Part shown: in pieces, positions 14,801 through 22,851 of the stretch
How positions within the stretch are numbered: position 1 is the stretch's first letter
Layout: every line of letters starts with the position of its first letter
Assembly (NCBI RefSeq): GCF_000787815.1
Contig: NZ_BBPO01000041.1
Span: 2,615-39,239 of the forward strand
DNA from: Streptacidiphilus neutrinimicus
GTDB lineage: Bacteria; Actinomycetota; Actinomycetes; Streptomycetales; Streptomycetaceae
DNA length: 36,625 nt
Direction of reading: 5' to 3'
Program-made: the position numbers and the translations under genes
The notes under the pieces: generated by a model
Databases searched by the model: none
The model's input: only the letters and a program-made list of their open reading frames with translations
What the model was told of the DNA's origin: nothing

Positions 14801-17795
14801 CGACGTCGACGGCGCCGCGCAGCCGGATCGCCTTGGCCTCGTTGTAGACCGAGCGCCCGGCGAGGAGCTGCTCCGAGAACCACACGCGCTGCTGGCCGGC
14901 GGAGACCGGGGCGACGACGGGCTCCACCGGGTCGACGGGCTCCGGCTCGGACCGCTCGGCGATGCGCGGGGCGGCCGTCGGCGTCGGCGTCGGCGTCGGC
15001 ACCACGGACCCGGCCCGCGCACTCTGCGCGGTCCTGCGCAGGGTGTCGAGCTCGACCATGCTTGCGGACAGGCCGCGGGCCGGAACCCCGAAGTCGACGA
15101 GGGCGGCGATCTCGTCCACGCCGATCTCCCGCAGCCGCCGCACCAACGGGGCGCAGGACTCGACGGTCCCGATCAGCGACCGCTGGTCGCAGTACCGGCC
15201 GTACGCGCGCTCGAAGACGAAGTCGAGGTCGTCCTCGGTCATCCGGTCGAGGTCGACGTTGAAGCCCAGGCTGTTGGTGACCTCCCCGAACATCGACAGG
15301 GAGGAGCGCAGGTACCGGCTGAGCGGCGCGAAGGCGTCGCGTCTCGCCTGTGCGAGGTCCGGGCCGAGGTAGGTGTGCAGGAGCAGGACCACGCGGCCGC
15401 CTTCCGGGTCCAGCCCTGCTGCGGCGCGCTCCTTGCGGTAGAGGACGATGTTGTCGGCCAGTTGCTCGGGCGTCTGGCTCATCAGGTTCGTGACGATCCC
15501 GAGGTCGTGCCGCGCGGCGCGCCCGTAGGACACCGGGTTCCCGACGACGGCCGCGAACATCGGCGGCTCCGACTGGACCGGCTTCGGGAACACCTGCACG
15601 GTGGTGGTGCGGCCGTTGCCGCACGCGCGCTGCACCGACTCGCCGCGCCACAGCCGACGCACCTCGTCGAGCTGCTCGTACATGAGATCGCGGTGGTTCC
15701 CGAAGCGCTCGGGGTGGAAGACGAAGTCGTCGGGTCGCCAGCCGGGCGCGAACCCGAGCCCGGCCCGTCCTCCGGAGAGCGCGTCGACCATCGCCCACTC
15801 CTCTGCGACGCGGATCGGGTCGTGCAGCGGGAGCACCACCGATCCCGCGTTCAGCCGGATCTGCGAGGTCTCCCGGGCGAGCGCGGCGGCCAGCACCGAG
15901 GGGTTCGGGGATATGCCCCCGAAGGAGTGGAAGTGACGCTCGGGCAGCCACAGCGCGTGGAAGCCGTGCCGGTCGGCGAAGCGCGCGGTCTCGACCACGA
16001 GGTCGTACCGCTCCTCCTCCGGGGTCTCGCGCGGATAGTCGCCGAAGAAGTAGACGCTGAAGTCGAGGGCCCCGTCCTGCGCGGGGCTTGCCGCGCCGTT
16101 CGTCTCGGGGCGCGACGCGGGGCTCGCCGCACGCTGGGACACGGGGCTCGCCGCAGGCTGGCACACGGCAGCCGGGCGCTCGGTGGCCGTCGCGGTCGTC
16201 ACCGCACGCGGCGCTCCCGTCGGCTGCACCTTGGCCGAGGGGAAGAAGCCGCCCGAGCGGAGCTCGCGCAGTGAGGTCTTGACCGCGTCCGTCACGAACG
16301 CGAGGTCCGCGTCGGAGTGCGCCGTCGAAAGGAAGAAATTGCGCCATTCCCAGACCAGCACGCCCTTCAGCAGGAGGTGCGGATACAGGAGTTCCATGTC
16401 GGCGAGGTGCTCGAACCGGAACATCGAGCCGAAGTGGTTGATGCGGAGCGGGAACTCCTCGTCGGTGAAGAACCCGTTGAGCTCGCCGACGAACGCGTCG
16501 GTGCGCGCGTTGAGCCGCTGCTGCAGGCCGGGGCCCTCGGCGAGCAGGTGGGTCAGCACGGCGCGCGCCGCCACCATGGAGACGGGGTGCTGGATGTAGG
16601 TGCCGCCGAAGAACGTGGTGTCGCGCGGCGGGTAGCTGGCGTCACCGTAGCGCCAGAATCCGCCGTCGATACCGTCCATGATGTCGGCGCGGCCCGCGAT
16701 GGCGCCGATCGGGAAGCCGCCGCCGAGCGCCTTGCCGTAGGTGGCCAGGTCGGCGGTCACGCCATAGAACTCCTGGGCGCCACCGGGGCACGGACGCAGG
16801 CCGGTGAGCATCTCGTCGAAGAGCAGGACGATGCCGTGACGTGTCGTCAGCGCCCGCAGCTCGCGGACGAACTCCCCCGGCTGGAAGGCGGGTTTACGGC
16901 TCTGCACGGGCTCGACCATCACGGCGGCGATCTGCGGCCCGAGCTCGTCGATGACGCGGAGGCTCTCGGGCGAGCCGTAGTCGAGCACGACGAGGTCGGC
17001 CACCGCGGAACCGGGGATGCCGGAGGAGACCGGCACCGTCTGCCGGCCGCCGTCTCCCGGCACCGAGCGGCCGAGGACGTTGTCCGCGTGGCCGTGGTAG
17101 GAGCCGTGGAACATCACGATCTTCGTGCGTCCGGTGGCGTTGCGGGCGAGGCGGATGGCGGCGCTGTTGGCCTCGGTGCCCGAGTTGGCGAAGGCGACCC
17201 GGTCCATCCCGGTGATGTCGGCGAGCAGTTGGGCCGCCTCGCCGGTCTCGGTGTTGCGCGGACCGAGCTGCAGGCCACGCGAGAGGTGCTCGCGCACGGC
17301 CTCGGTCACGAAGGCGGGTTCGTGGCCGAAGAGCAGCGTGCCGAAGCCCATCGTGACGTCGACGTAGGCGTTTCCGTCGAGGTCCTCCAGGCGGGAGCCG
17401 GCCGCGCGGCGGCCCGCGATCGGGTACTGCATCTCCTTGGTCGCGCTGCGGAAACCGACGACCGCACGGCTGTCGGCGAGCACCGAGCGGTAGCGCTGTG
17501 CCGCGTCCTTGGAGGACGCCGTCTTCGCCGTCAGCCTGCTGATGAGCCCGGCCACGTGCTCGCGCTGTGCCGCGTCGGCCGAACCCGCCATACCTGACTC
17601 GCGCGCCACACTGACCCGCGGGCCGTGCTCCTGCGGACGCGCCGAGCCCTTGGCCGGTGTCCCGGCCGTCGGCTCCGGAGCCGGGGACGGGGCGGCTTCG
17701 GTCGTCGCCCCTGTCGCCCCCGTCGCCCCGGCGAGCTGGGCGGAGATCTGGCGGCTCAGCGCGAGCATCCGCGCCGACGCGTCGTCAACGGTCAC
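11805..17795 (-). CDS. Aminotransferase-monooxygenase-NRPS module (AMT-LLM-C-A-PCP)
   Basis: A 1996-residue multienzyme, numbered from the GTG at 17795, which overlaps the PKS stop and has GGGAG before it; a TTG at 17810 is an alternative. Domains in order: class III PLP aminotransferase (about 80-520, Lys355 in YGKALGGG); MupA-type FMN luciferase-like monooxygenase (577-920); condensation domain (965-1395, MHHIVMDA); adenylation domain (1404-1885, YTSGSTGLPKG and NGKIDR); peptidyl carrier (GGHSI, Ser1939). AMT converts a beta-ketoacyl-carrier intermediate to beta-amino, as in mycosubtilin. An AMT next to this monooxygenase occurs in microginin and puwainaphycin synthetases, where alpha-hydroxy-beta-amino acids result. 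The adenylation pocket aligned by eye reads D-A-L-I-M-G-V-V-L-K, which I cannot assign. No epimerase, methyltransferase or type I thioesterase is present. Confidence 0.92.
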   Translation of the reverse strand: MTVDDASARMLALSRQISAQLAGATGATGATTEAAPSPAPEPTAGTPAKGSARPQEHGPRVSVARESGMAGSADAAQREHVAGLISRLTAKTASSKDAAQRYRSVLADSRAVVGFRSATKEMQYPIAGRRAAGSRLEDLDGNAYVDVTMGFGTLLFGHEPAFVTEAVREHLSRGLQLGPRNTETGEAAQLLADITGMDRVAFANSGTEANSAAIRLARNATGRTKIVMFHGSYHGHADNVLGRSVPGDGGRQTVPVSSGIPGSAVADLVVLDYGSPESLRVIDELGPQIAAVMVEPVQSRKPAFQPGEFVRELRALTTRHGIVLLFDEMLTGLRPCPGGAQEFYGVTADLATYGKALGGGFPIGAIAGRADIMDGIDGGFWRYGDASYPPRDTTFFGGTYIQHPVSMVAARAVLTHLLAEGPGLQQRLNARTDAFVGELNGFFTDEEFPLRINHFGSMFRFEHLADMELLYPHLLLKGVLVWEWRNFFLSTAHSDADLAFVTDAVKTSLRELRSGGFFPSAKVQPTGAPRAVTTATATERPAAVCQPAASPVSQRAASPASRPETNGAASPAQDGALDFSVYFFGDYPRETPEEERYDLVVETARFADRHGFHALWLPERHFHSFGGISPNPSVLAAALARETSQIRLNAGSVVLPLHDPIRVAEEWAMVDALSGGRAGLGFAPGWRPDDFVFHPERFGNHRDLMYEQLDEVRRLWRGESVQRACGNGRTTTVQVFPKPVQSEPPMFAAVVGNPVSYGRAARHDLGIVTNLMSQTPEQLADNIVLYRKERAAAGLDPEGGRVVLLLHTYLGPDLAQARRDAFAPLSRYLRSSLSMFGEVTNSLGFNVDLDRMTEDDLDFVFERAYGRYCDQRSLIGTVESCAPLVRRLREIGVDEIAALVDFGVPARGLSASMVELDTLRRTAQSARAGSVVPTPTPTPTAAPRIAERSEPEPVDPVEPVVAPVSAGQQRVWFSEQLLAGRSVYNEAKAIRLRGAVDVDALHAALGGLIRRHESLRTGFREIDGELCQIVRATAELDFAFVDRSGADEETVAREALDEEGRRQFDLAEGPLFVARLIRLAPDAHVMVWSMHHIVMDALSTMVMCRDLSALYTAALDGRPADLPALTASCADLARRQAESGESELARAELDWWVRQLGGRLPEPQLPADRPRPEVMTSRGRAAFTTFDLELTTALKDLSRTHGVTLFTSLLAAFAAMVRQVGTGEDEVVLGTPASVRPEGAEDLVGFLLNPLALRIDLSGDPTFAELLGRVRGVVLDAYDHSDTPFERIVHALALPRRTDRTPVFQVIVEFENEQVFDLDLPGVEASVLEFATSRAVTDLTVNLTNGADGVLCQLEYNTDLFDAATVEGFLAVWRSILRAGSHDPGLRLSELAALRGRDVQTPRTTVRRLVDEQAARRPDAVAVESSQGAVSYGELVARADRIAGALAARGVGSGDVVALWLPRSADLIAAMLAVLGRGAAYLPLDPALGRQRVDVVLAESGARLVLSGSGADAVPAPGIALLDIADALRAGPTAPVEGSADDPCYVIYTSGSTGLPKGVVATHAGVVNLCGWHRARFGFDEARRAAMVCSQSFDASVLEVWPALTAGGTVVVADDADRLDTRALAKWLGDREIEVCIVPTPLGAELLTLGDELQPASLRQLMLGGEEMRRRPRPGLPYEVLNVYGPTEATVLVTTETVADESVEAGPIALGRAIDNTALHVLDEHGRRVAPGVEGELHIGGAGLAQGYLGRPELTAERFVTTEWGRLYRTGDLVRLRPDGRLEFRGRADDQAKIRGYRVEPGEATHALLALEEVADAYVTARHDHQGDAYLVGYVVPRTPSPDVVGRIREQLGGRLPAYLVPTRWVVLDSLPLNANGKIDRSALPDPGQPTPTPPPVVAPAGLAVDRLVERVRELWSAELGQPVGAEAGGSFFDLGGHSINAMRLLNRVRDEFDCDYAMMDFYREPTIEAMVAGLARNTAGPAGDAPEPSRVRGTL
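14977..15000. repeat. Hexamer repeat in an interdomain linker
   Basis: Four perfect copies of GTCGGC encode the Thr-Pro run of the linker between the monooxygenase and the condensation domain. Being in units of six, length change here would keep the frame. Confidence 0.8.
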
Positions 17796-20700
17796 CGCGG
17801 GCTCCCGCAAGCTGAAGCGACACCAGCTGGGACAGCTGCTCCATCATCTGGAGCTGGACCTGCTGGAGGACCCGGACCTGCTCGGCGAGCGCCTCGAGAG
17901 TCGTGGTCGCGTGGACCGCTGGGGCCGTCACCGCCTCCGCGACGGCGACCGTCGGGGCCGCCGGGACGACGGGTGCCGGAACGGACGCCGGGGCCGTTGC
18001 CGCCGGGACGGGGCTCGCCGCCGGGGCGGGGGTCGCCGCCGGGGCGGTCGGCTCGGCCGCGCCGGCGGAGCGCTGCGCCACCATCGCCGCGAGCAGCGCG
18101 GGCGAGCCGGCCTCCTCGAAGACCTCGCGCAGGCCCACCCGGACCGCGTACTCCCGCTCCAGCTCGCGCACCATGTTGATCATCTGGAGCGAGTCGGCGC
18201 CGAACTCGACGAACGTGCTGCCCGGCCTCACCGCGGAGGGGTCGCAGCCGAAGTGGCGGGCCGTCAGCTCGACGATCCGAGCCAGCACTTGCTGCTCGTG
18301 GGTGGTGGCCGCACGGGTGCTGCTCATACTGTTCCCTCTGTTCCCTTCGGAGTGGGTTGCAGTGCGCGGTGCGAGCACGGACGGGTCCGGCAGGGGGCCT
18401 GTCCAGTAGGTTCGGTGCTGGTAGGGATAGCGCGGCAGCGGCACGCGGCCGCCGCCGCGTCCTTCGGTGAGGGCACTCCAGTCGATGTCGGCCCCGGCGC
18501 AGTAGAGCGCGCCGAGCGACTCGAGCAGCGTCTCCGCCTCGCGTCCGCGCCGCTGCGTGGGCAGCAGGAGCGCGGACGCCTCCTCGGGCAGGGCGCGGCG
18601 GGCGAGGCCGGTGAGGGTCGTTCCCGGTCCGATCTCGACGACCGCGCCGACGCCGGCGTCGGCGAGCGCGGCCAGGACCAGGTCGAAGCGGACGGCCCGG
18701 CGGGTCTGGTGGACGAGGTAGTCGGCGTCCGGGCGCCAACCGAGCTCGCGTAGCGTGCCGTCCGGTCCGGTGACGAACGGGATGTCCAGCTCCGTCAGGC
18801 TTGCTCCGGCGGCCTGGGCTCGCCAGGTCTCGAGCATCGGGTCGAGCAGGCGGGAGTGGAAGGCGCGGTCCACCGCGAGCGGCGCGTACGCGACACCCCT
18901 GGCGTCCGCCGCCGCGCACAGCGTGCGAACTGCCGAGGCGGGCCCGGCGAGCACGTGGTTCGCCCGACCGTTGACGGCGGCGAGGTCCAGATCCGGCACC
19001 GAGGCCAGCAACTCGTCGACGTCCGGGCGCTCCGCGAAGACCGCGACCATGCCGGCCTGGACGCTCGCGTCACGCATCAGCCGGCCACGCGCCACGGTCA
19101 GGCGCATGCCTTCGGCGACCGTGAGCGCACCCGCCGCACACAGCGCCGCATACTCGCCGACGCTGTGGCCCGCGACCAGCTGCGGTCGCACGCCCAGCGA
19201 TTCCCACAGTCTGCAGAGGGCGACCTGGTGAGCGAAGAGCGCGGGCTGCGCGAGCTCGGTCGGCCACACGTCGGCGCCGCCCGGGGGCGCGCCGTCGCCG
19301 GTTCCCAGCAGTTCGGGCAGCAACGAACCGCCGGTCAGCTCCTGGTGGTGCCGATCGCAGGCCTCTACCGTCTCGCGGACGATCGGGAAGAGGTCCGACA
19401 ATGCGCGCGCCATACCGCGATAGGCACTGCCCTGGCCCGAGAACACGAAAGCGACGCCGCGTTCCCCGAGGGGCGCGGCCGAGTGCGCCGCACCCTCGGC
19501 CTTCTCCAGCCGGTCGGCGACCTCGGCGAGGTCGCGGCCCAGCGCGACCGTCCGGTGCGCGTAGTGCCGTCGTCCGACCGCGGCGCTGAGCGTCACGTCC
19601 TCCGTCCGCGCCCCGACGTCGGAGCGCAGCCGACCGACGTAGCGCTCGCGCAGCTCCACGAGCGCCTGCGGCGACTTCGCGGACAGCGGCACCGGGGTCA
19701 CCGGCAGCGGTGGCAGCGTGGCGCTCGGCCGGCGCTGCTCGGGCGCCTCCTCCACGATGAGGTGCACGTTGGTCCCGCCGACCCCGAGCGCGTTGATCCC
19801 CGCGCGGCGCGGGGAGTCGCCGACGGTCCACGGTCGAGCCTGTGCCGGGATGTCGAACGGGCTGCCGGCCAGCGGCAACAAGGGATTGGGCGAACGGAAG
19901 TTCGCCATCGGCGGGATGGTCCTGTTCTTCAGCGCCAGGATCGTCTTGATCAGGCTCGCCATGCCCGCGCAGGCGTCCAGATGGCCGATGTTGGCCTTGG
20001 TGGAGCCGAGCGCACAGTAGCCGACCCGGTCGGTGTCCTCGCGGAACGCCGTCGTCAGGCCCTCGAACTCGATCGGGTCGCCCTTGTAGGTGCCCGTGCC
20101 GTGCGTCTCGAGGTACCCGATGGACTCCGCCGAGACCCTGGCGGCCTGGAGTGCGCGGCGGATCGTCCGCCGCTGTCCCTCGGCGCTCGGCGCGCTGTAT
20201 CCGGCCTTGGACGCCCCGTCGTTGCCGATGCCGCTGCCGAGCAGCACGGCGTGGATCGTGTCGCCGTCGGCCTGCGCGTCGTCGAGGCGCTTGAGGATCA
20301 CGGCGGCGACGCCGTTCCCGCCGACCGTGCCGTCGGACGCCGCGTCGAAGGCACGGCAGACGCCGGTGCGCGACAGGATGGAACCCCTGACGTGCCGGAA
20401 GCCGAGGACCTGCGGGACGTGTACGGCGGCTGCGCCGGCCACGGCGACGTCCGTGTCCCCCGCCAGCAGCGACTGGCTTGCGATGTGCACCGTCGTCAGC
20501 CCCGTCGAGCAGGCGCTCTGCACACCCAACGAGGGGCCGGTCAGGTCGAGCGCGAACGAGGCCCGCGTGGCGATGAAGTCGGGGTGGTTGCCGTACGTGA
20601 CCAGCGATCCGGAGACCCAGTCGGACCAGCCCTCCGGAATCAGGTTGCTGACCAGGTAGGACCGGTGCCCGTACAGGTGATAGCCGTGGGCCGCGAAGAC

Positions 20701-21048
20701 GCCGACCCGTACGCCGTCGGGGGCCGCCGCGTAGCCCGCGTCCTCGAGGGCGTGGTGGACGACCTCCAGGAACAGCCGCTGCTGGGGATCGGTGGCACGC
20801 GCCGTGTTGCCGCTCATGCCGAAGAAGCCGGCGTCGAACTCCGCGATCCCCGGGATCAGCGCGCTCGCGCCGATGAAGTCGGCCTCTCGGTACTCCTCGG
20901 GTGGCACCCCGGCCGCGGCGAGCTGCTCCTCGGTGAAGCGCTGCACGCTGCACACGCCGTCACGGATGTTGCGCCATAAGGCGAGCTCGTCGTCGGCGCC
21001 GGGCAGGCGGAAGGCCATGCCGACGACCGCGATGCGCCGGTCGGTCAT
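17785..21048 (-). CDS. Type I PKS module KS-AT-ACP with C-terminal docking helix
   Basis: A 1087-residue PKS. Ketosynthase: Cys180 in QSACSTG, His316 in ETHGTGT, His356 in NIGHLD. Acyltransferase: GHSVG with Ser629 and RAFH (728-731), which fits malonyl-CoA selection. Carrier protein: GADSL with Ser953. There are no ketoreductase, dehydratase or enoylreductase domains, so the product stays a beta-ketoacyl thioester, which the downstream aminotransferase needs. An Ala/Pro linker (about 995-1045) leads to a C-terminal amphipathic helix rich in Leu/Gln (1051-1080) that looks like a docking element for the next protein. There is no loading domain, so the starter comes from an acyl-CoA or a separate carrier. 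Leu24 is encoded by TTA. It overlaps the MFS gene by ATGA. Confidence 0.93.
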   Translation of the reverse strand: MTDRRIAVVGMAFRLPGADDELALWRNIRDGVCSVQRFTEEQLAAAGVPPEEYREADFIGASALIPGIAEFDAGFFGMSGNTARATDPQQRLFLEVVHHALEDAGYAAAPDGVRVGVFAAHGYHLYGHRSYLVSNLIPEGWSDWVSGSLVTYGNHPDFIATRASFALDLTGPSLGVQSACSTGLTTVHIASQSLLAGDTDVAVAGAAAVHVPQVLGFRHVRGSILSRTGVCRAFDAASDGTVGGNGVAAVILKRLDDAQADGDTIHAVLLGSGIGNDGASKAGYSAPSAEGQRRTIRRALQAARVSAESIGYLETHGTGTYKGDPIEFEGLTTAFREDTDRVGYCALGSTKANIGHLDACAGMASLIKTILALKNRTIPPMANFRSPNPLLPLAGSPFDIPAQARPWTVGDSPRRAGINALGVGGTNVHLIVEEAPEQRRPSATLPPLPVTPVPLSAKSPQALVELRERYVGRLRSDVGARTEDVTLSAAVGRRHYAHRTVALGRDLAEVADRLEKAEGAAHSAAPLGERGVAFVFSGQGSAYRGMARALSDLFPIVRETVEACDRHHQELTGGSLLPELLGTGDGAPPGGADVWPTELAQPALFAHQVALCRLWESLGVRPQLVAGHSVGEYAALCAAGALTVAEGMRLTVARGRLMRDASVQAGMVAVFAERPDVDELLASVPDLDLAAVNGRANHVLAGPASAVRTLCAAADARGVAYAPLAVDRAFHSRLLDPMLETWRAQAAGASLTELDIPFVTGPDGTLRELGWRPDADYLVHQTRRAVRFDLVLAALADAGVGAVVEIGPGTTLTGLARRALPEEASALLLPTQRRGREAETLLESLGALYCAGADIDWSALTEGRGGGRVPLPRYPYQHRTYWTGPLPDPSVLAPRTATHSEGNRGNSMSSTRAATTHEQQVLARIVELTARHFGCDPSAVRPGSTFVEFGADSLQMINMVRELEREYAVRVGLREVFEEAGSPALLAAMVAQRSAGAAEPTAPAATPAPAASPVPAATAPASVPAPVVPAAPTVAVAEAVTAPAVHATTTLEALAEQVRVLQQVQLQMMEQLSQLVSLQLAGARGDR
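20977..20979 (-). other. TTA leucine codon (bldA target) in the PKS gene
   Basis: Codon 24 of the KS-AT-ACP gene is TTA (in the context GCC TTA TGG). In Streptomyces the only tRNA reading UUA is made from bldA, mostly late in growth, so an early TTA can hold back translation of the whole protein. Confidence 0.85.
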
Positions 21049-22319
21049 CTCGCCTCACCGCCCACTGCCGCCGGGTCGAGCTCCGAGGCCGCCTCTTCGC
21101 TGTCCGACCGGCGCGCACCCGAGCGCCTGGAGACGAACACATAGCTCAGGAACGCGACGCCGCAGCCGATCGCGACGCCGTGGGAGACGCCGACCACCCA
21201 CAGCGGGCTGTGATGGTCCAGCAGCAGGGCGCTGATCACCATCCCCGAGCCGAAGCCGAGGTTCTCGGCCATCGAGGAGAAGCCGAAGACATAGCCGCGG
21301 TCGTCGTCGGCCACGGTCTGCAGGCGTGACGCGTAGGCGTTGTCGGTGAACCCGTCGGCCATCCCGGCGCACAGCGCCACGACGACGCCCACGACCAGGG
21401 GCGGGCCGGTGAAGGCGACGATGAACGAGGCGGACATCAGGATCGTGCCGACGGCGAAGGCGTTCTCGCCGATCGAACGCCCGCTCTTCTTCACGTAGCG
21501 CACCACGCCGCGCTGGACCACGATGTTGCCGACGGCCCAGACCGCCCAGAAGCGGCTGACGAACTCCGCGGGATGGGCCGGGTCGAGCGCCGTCGAGTAC
21601 ACCGGCAGGCCGACGTTGTGCGAGGCCGAGCCGAGGGCGTCCACCGCGCGGATCGCGATCATCACGAGGAGTACGGGGGTGGCGCGCAGGATCCGCAGCC
21701 CGATCATCGGGGAGATCTCCCCGCCGCCCGCGGAGGGCGCCGCGGATTCGGACATCCGCAGCTTCAGCGGCAACCGGGCCATGTTCGCCGCGGAGACGAC
21801 GAAGGTCGCCGCGTCGATCCCGAACGCGGCCCGGAAGCCGAAGGCGGTCACCACGATCCCGGCCGAGGCGAAGCCGGCCACCATCGCCAGCGAACGTCCC
21901 GTGGTCAGCAACCCGTTGGCGCGGACCCGCTGGTCCTGCCCGACGATCACCGGGACGCTGCTCCGCAGCGCGACCGTCGAGAGCGTCCCGCCGCACCCGG
22001 CGACCACGGCCACCAGGTAGAGCAGTGCGGGCCGTGCGCCCGGCTGCACCGTGAGCAGCGCCGTCAGTGCCACGGCCTGCGACAGGTCGCCGCAGATCAT
22101 CACGACCTTGCGATTGAAGCGGGTGACGATCGAGCCGGACACGAAGCCCATGAAGAAGCCGACGCCCAGGCGCACGGCCATGATGAGGCCGGTCTGCGCG
22201 GCGCTCCCGGTGGTGCTCAGTGCGTAGAGATTGAGCGCCACGAGATTCAAATAGCTACCGTAGGCGGATACGGCGTTGCCCGCCACCAGATAGCGGAAAT
22301 TCCTGAAGCCGGAGGTCAT
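21045..22319 (-). CDS. MFS transporter (EntS/MFS_3-like), likely product exporter
   Basis: A 424-residue membrane protein with about ten to twelve hydrophobic segments. It begins GFRNFRYLVAGNAVSAYGS and has the first-loop pattern typical of EntS/MFS_3 permeases (GFVSGSIVTRFNRKVVM, about 66-82). I chose the ATG at 22319, where the first membrane helix begins after 7 residues; the frame extends 24 codons further upstream without support. The ribosome binding site is weak. It is the first gene of the PKS-NRPS operon and overlaps the PKS gene by 4 nt, so it most likely exports the product and gives the producer self-protection. Its substrate is otherwise unknown. Confidence 0.87.
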   Translation of the reverse strand: MTSGFRNFRYLVAGNAVSAYGSYLNLVALNLYALSTTGSAAQTGLIMAVRLGVGFFMGFVSGSIVTRFNRKVVMICGDLSQAVALTALLTVQPGARPALLYLVAVVAGCGGTLSTVALRSSVPVIVGQDQRVRANGLLTTGRSLAMVAGFASAGIVVTAFGFRAAFGIDAATFVVSAANMARLPLKLRMSESAAPSAGGGEISPMIGLRILRATPVLLVMIAIRAVDALGSASHNVGLPVYSTALDPAHPAEFVSRFWAVWAVGNIVVQRGVVRYVKKSGRSIGENAFAVGTILMSASFIVAFTGPPLVVGVVVALCAGMADGFTDNAYASRLQTVADDDRGYVFGFSSMAENLGFGSGMVISALLLDHHSPLWVVGVSHGVAIGCGVAFLSYVFVSRRSGARRSDSEEAASELDPAAVGGEAR

Positions 22320-22388
22320 GGAAAAGGGAGCCCTGTCATATGTGGGTTGGCCGGGCTGAACTGAGAGAGCGGACGAGCTTGTGGCTCT

Positions 22389-22426
22389 CATGCATTGCTT
22401 GTGTTTGCTTGCGCTGCATGCATTGC
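22389..22426. promoter_or_regulatory. Direct repeats upstream of the PKS-NRPS operon
   Basis: CATGCATTGC occurs perfectly at 22389-22398 and 22417-22426 (28-bp period). Between them TTGCTTG occurs at 22395-22401 and 22405-22411 (10-bp period). They lie 70-107 bp before the MFS start in an AT-richer stretch, which suggests binding sites for a regulator on one face of the helix. Confidence 0.45.
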
Positions 22427-22800
22427 GTGCCGTGCTTCGGCGAATGCAGTCGTGCGGAACGCGGGGCGCCGCCGGTCCGTCACCGCAGGAACGGGTTTCC
22501 GTCGGGTAATCTCAGCACCGACAGGTCGTGAACAACGGGGTCGCGAGCCCGGGAACGACTTCAGTCATTGCGCCTCCCTGTGTACCCAACAGCGTGGCCT
22601 GGCTTCGTGGACCCCTCAGCAGAACTCGAAGATCCGCACATTCATACCGCACCCATATCCGTGGCGGCAACCAACGCCGCGAGAAACGCGGGTAAATCAA
22701 GACATAAGGAGGCGAACGAACCAGCCTTTTCTCGTCACCGGGATCGAGACGAGGGTCCTCGGCGGGAACACCCGGTGCGGCCGACGCTGTTGGAACGGGT

Positions 22801-22818
22801 AGGGACCAGTGGGTCCCT
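22801..22818. promoter_or_regulatory. Inverted repeat upstream of the PIG-L gene
   Basis: AGGGACC-AGTG-GGTCCCT is a perfect 7-bp inverted repeat 34 nt before the start codon of the PIG-L gene. It may be an operator or a leader hairpin. Symmetry is the only evidence. Confidence 0.4.
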
Positions 22819-22851
22819 GAGCGCGTACTTCTTGCACCGGAGGACTGTTTG

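Larger units (their letters stand above)
22320..22851. other. 532-bp divergent intergenic region
   Basis: It separates the PKS-NRPS operon (minus) from the PIG-L gene (plus). It is clearly less GC-rich than the genes on both sides, as promoters are in these genomes. It contains direct repeats at 22389-22426 and an inverted repeat at 22801-22818. Open frames exist on both strands but lack ribosome binding sites and look like chance frames. I see no gene in it. Confidence 0.6.

Noticed and set aside
11763-16274. 1503-residue open frame on the plus strand
   Set aside because: Antisense shadow of the NRPS gene; Arg/Gly/His-rich composition and no domains, while the minus strand shows all NRPS motifs.
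22389-22426. Replication origin with iterons
   Set aside because: Only two copies of the repeat, no DnaA boxes and no replication gene nearby.
22395-22802. 135-residue open frame upstream of the PIG-L gene
   Set aside because: Cys/Arg-rich low-quality sequence without a start signal, over a region that looks like a promoter.
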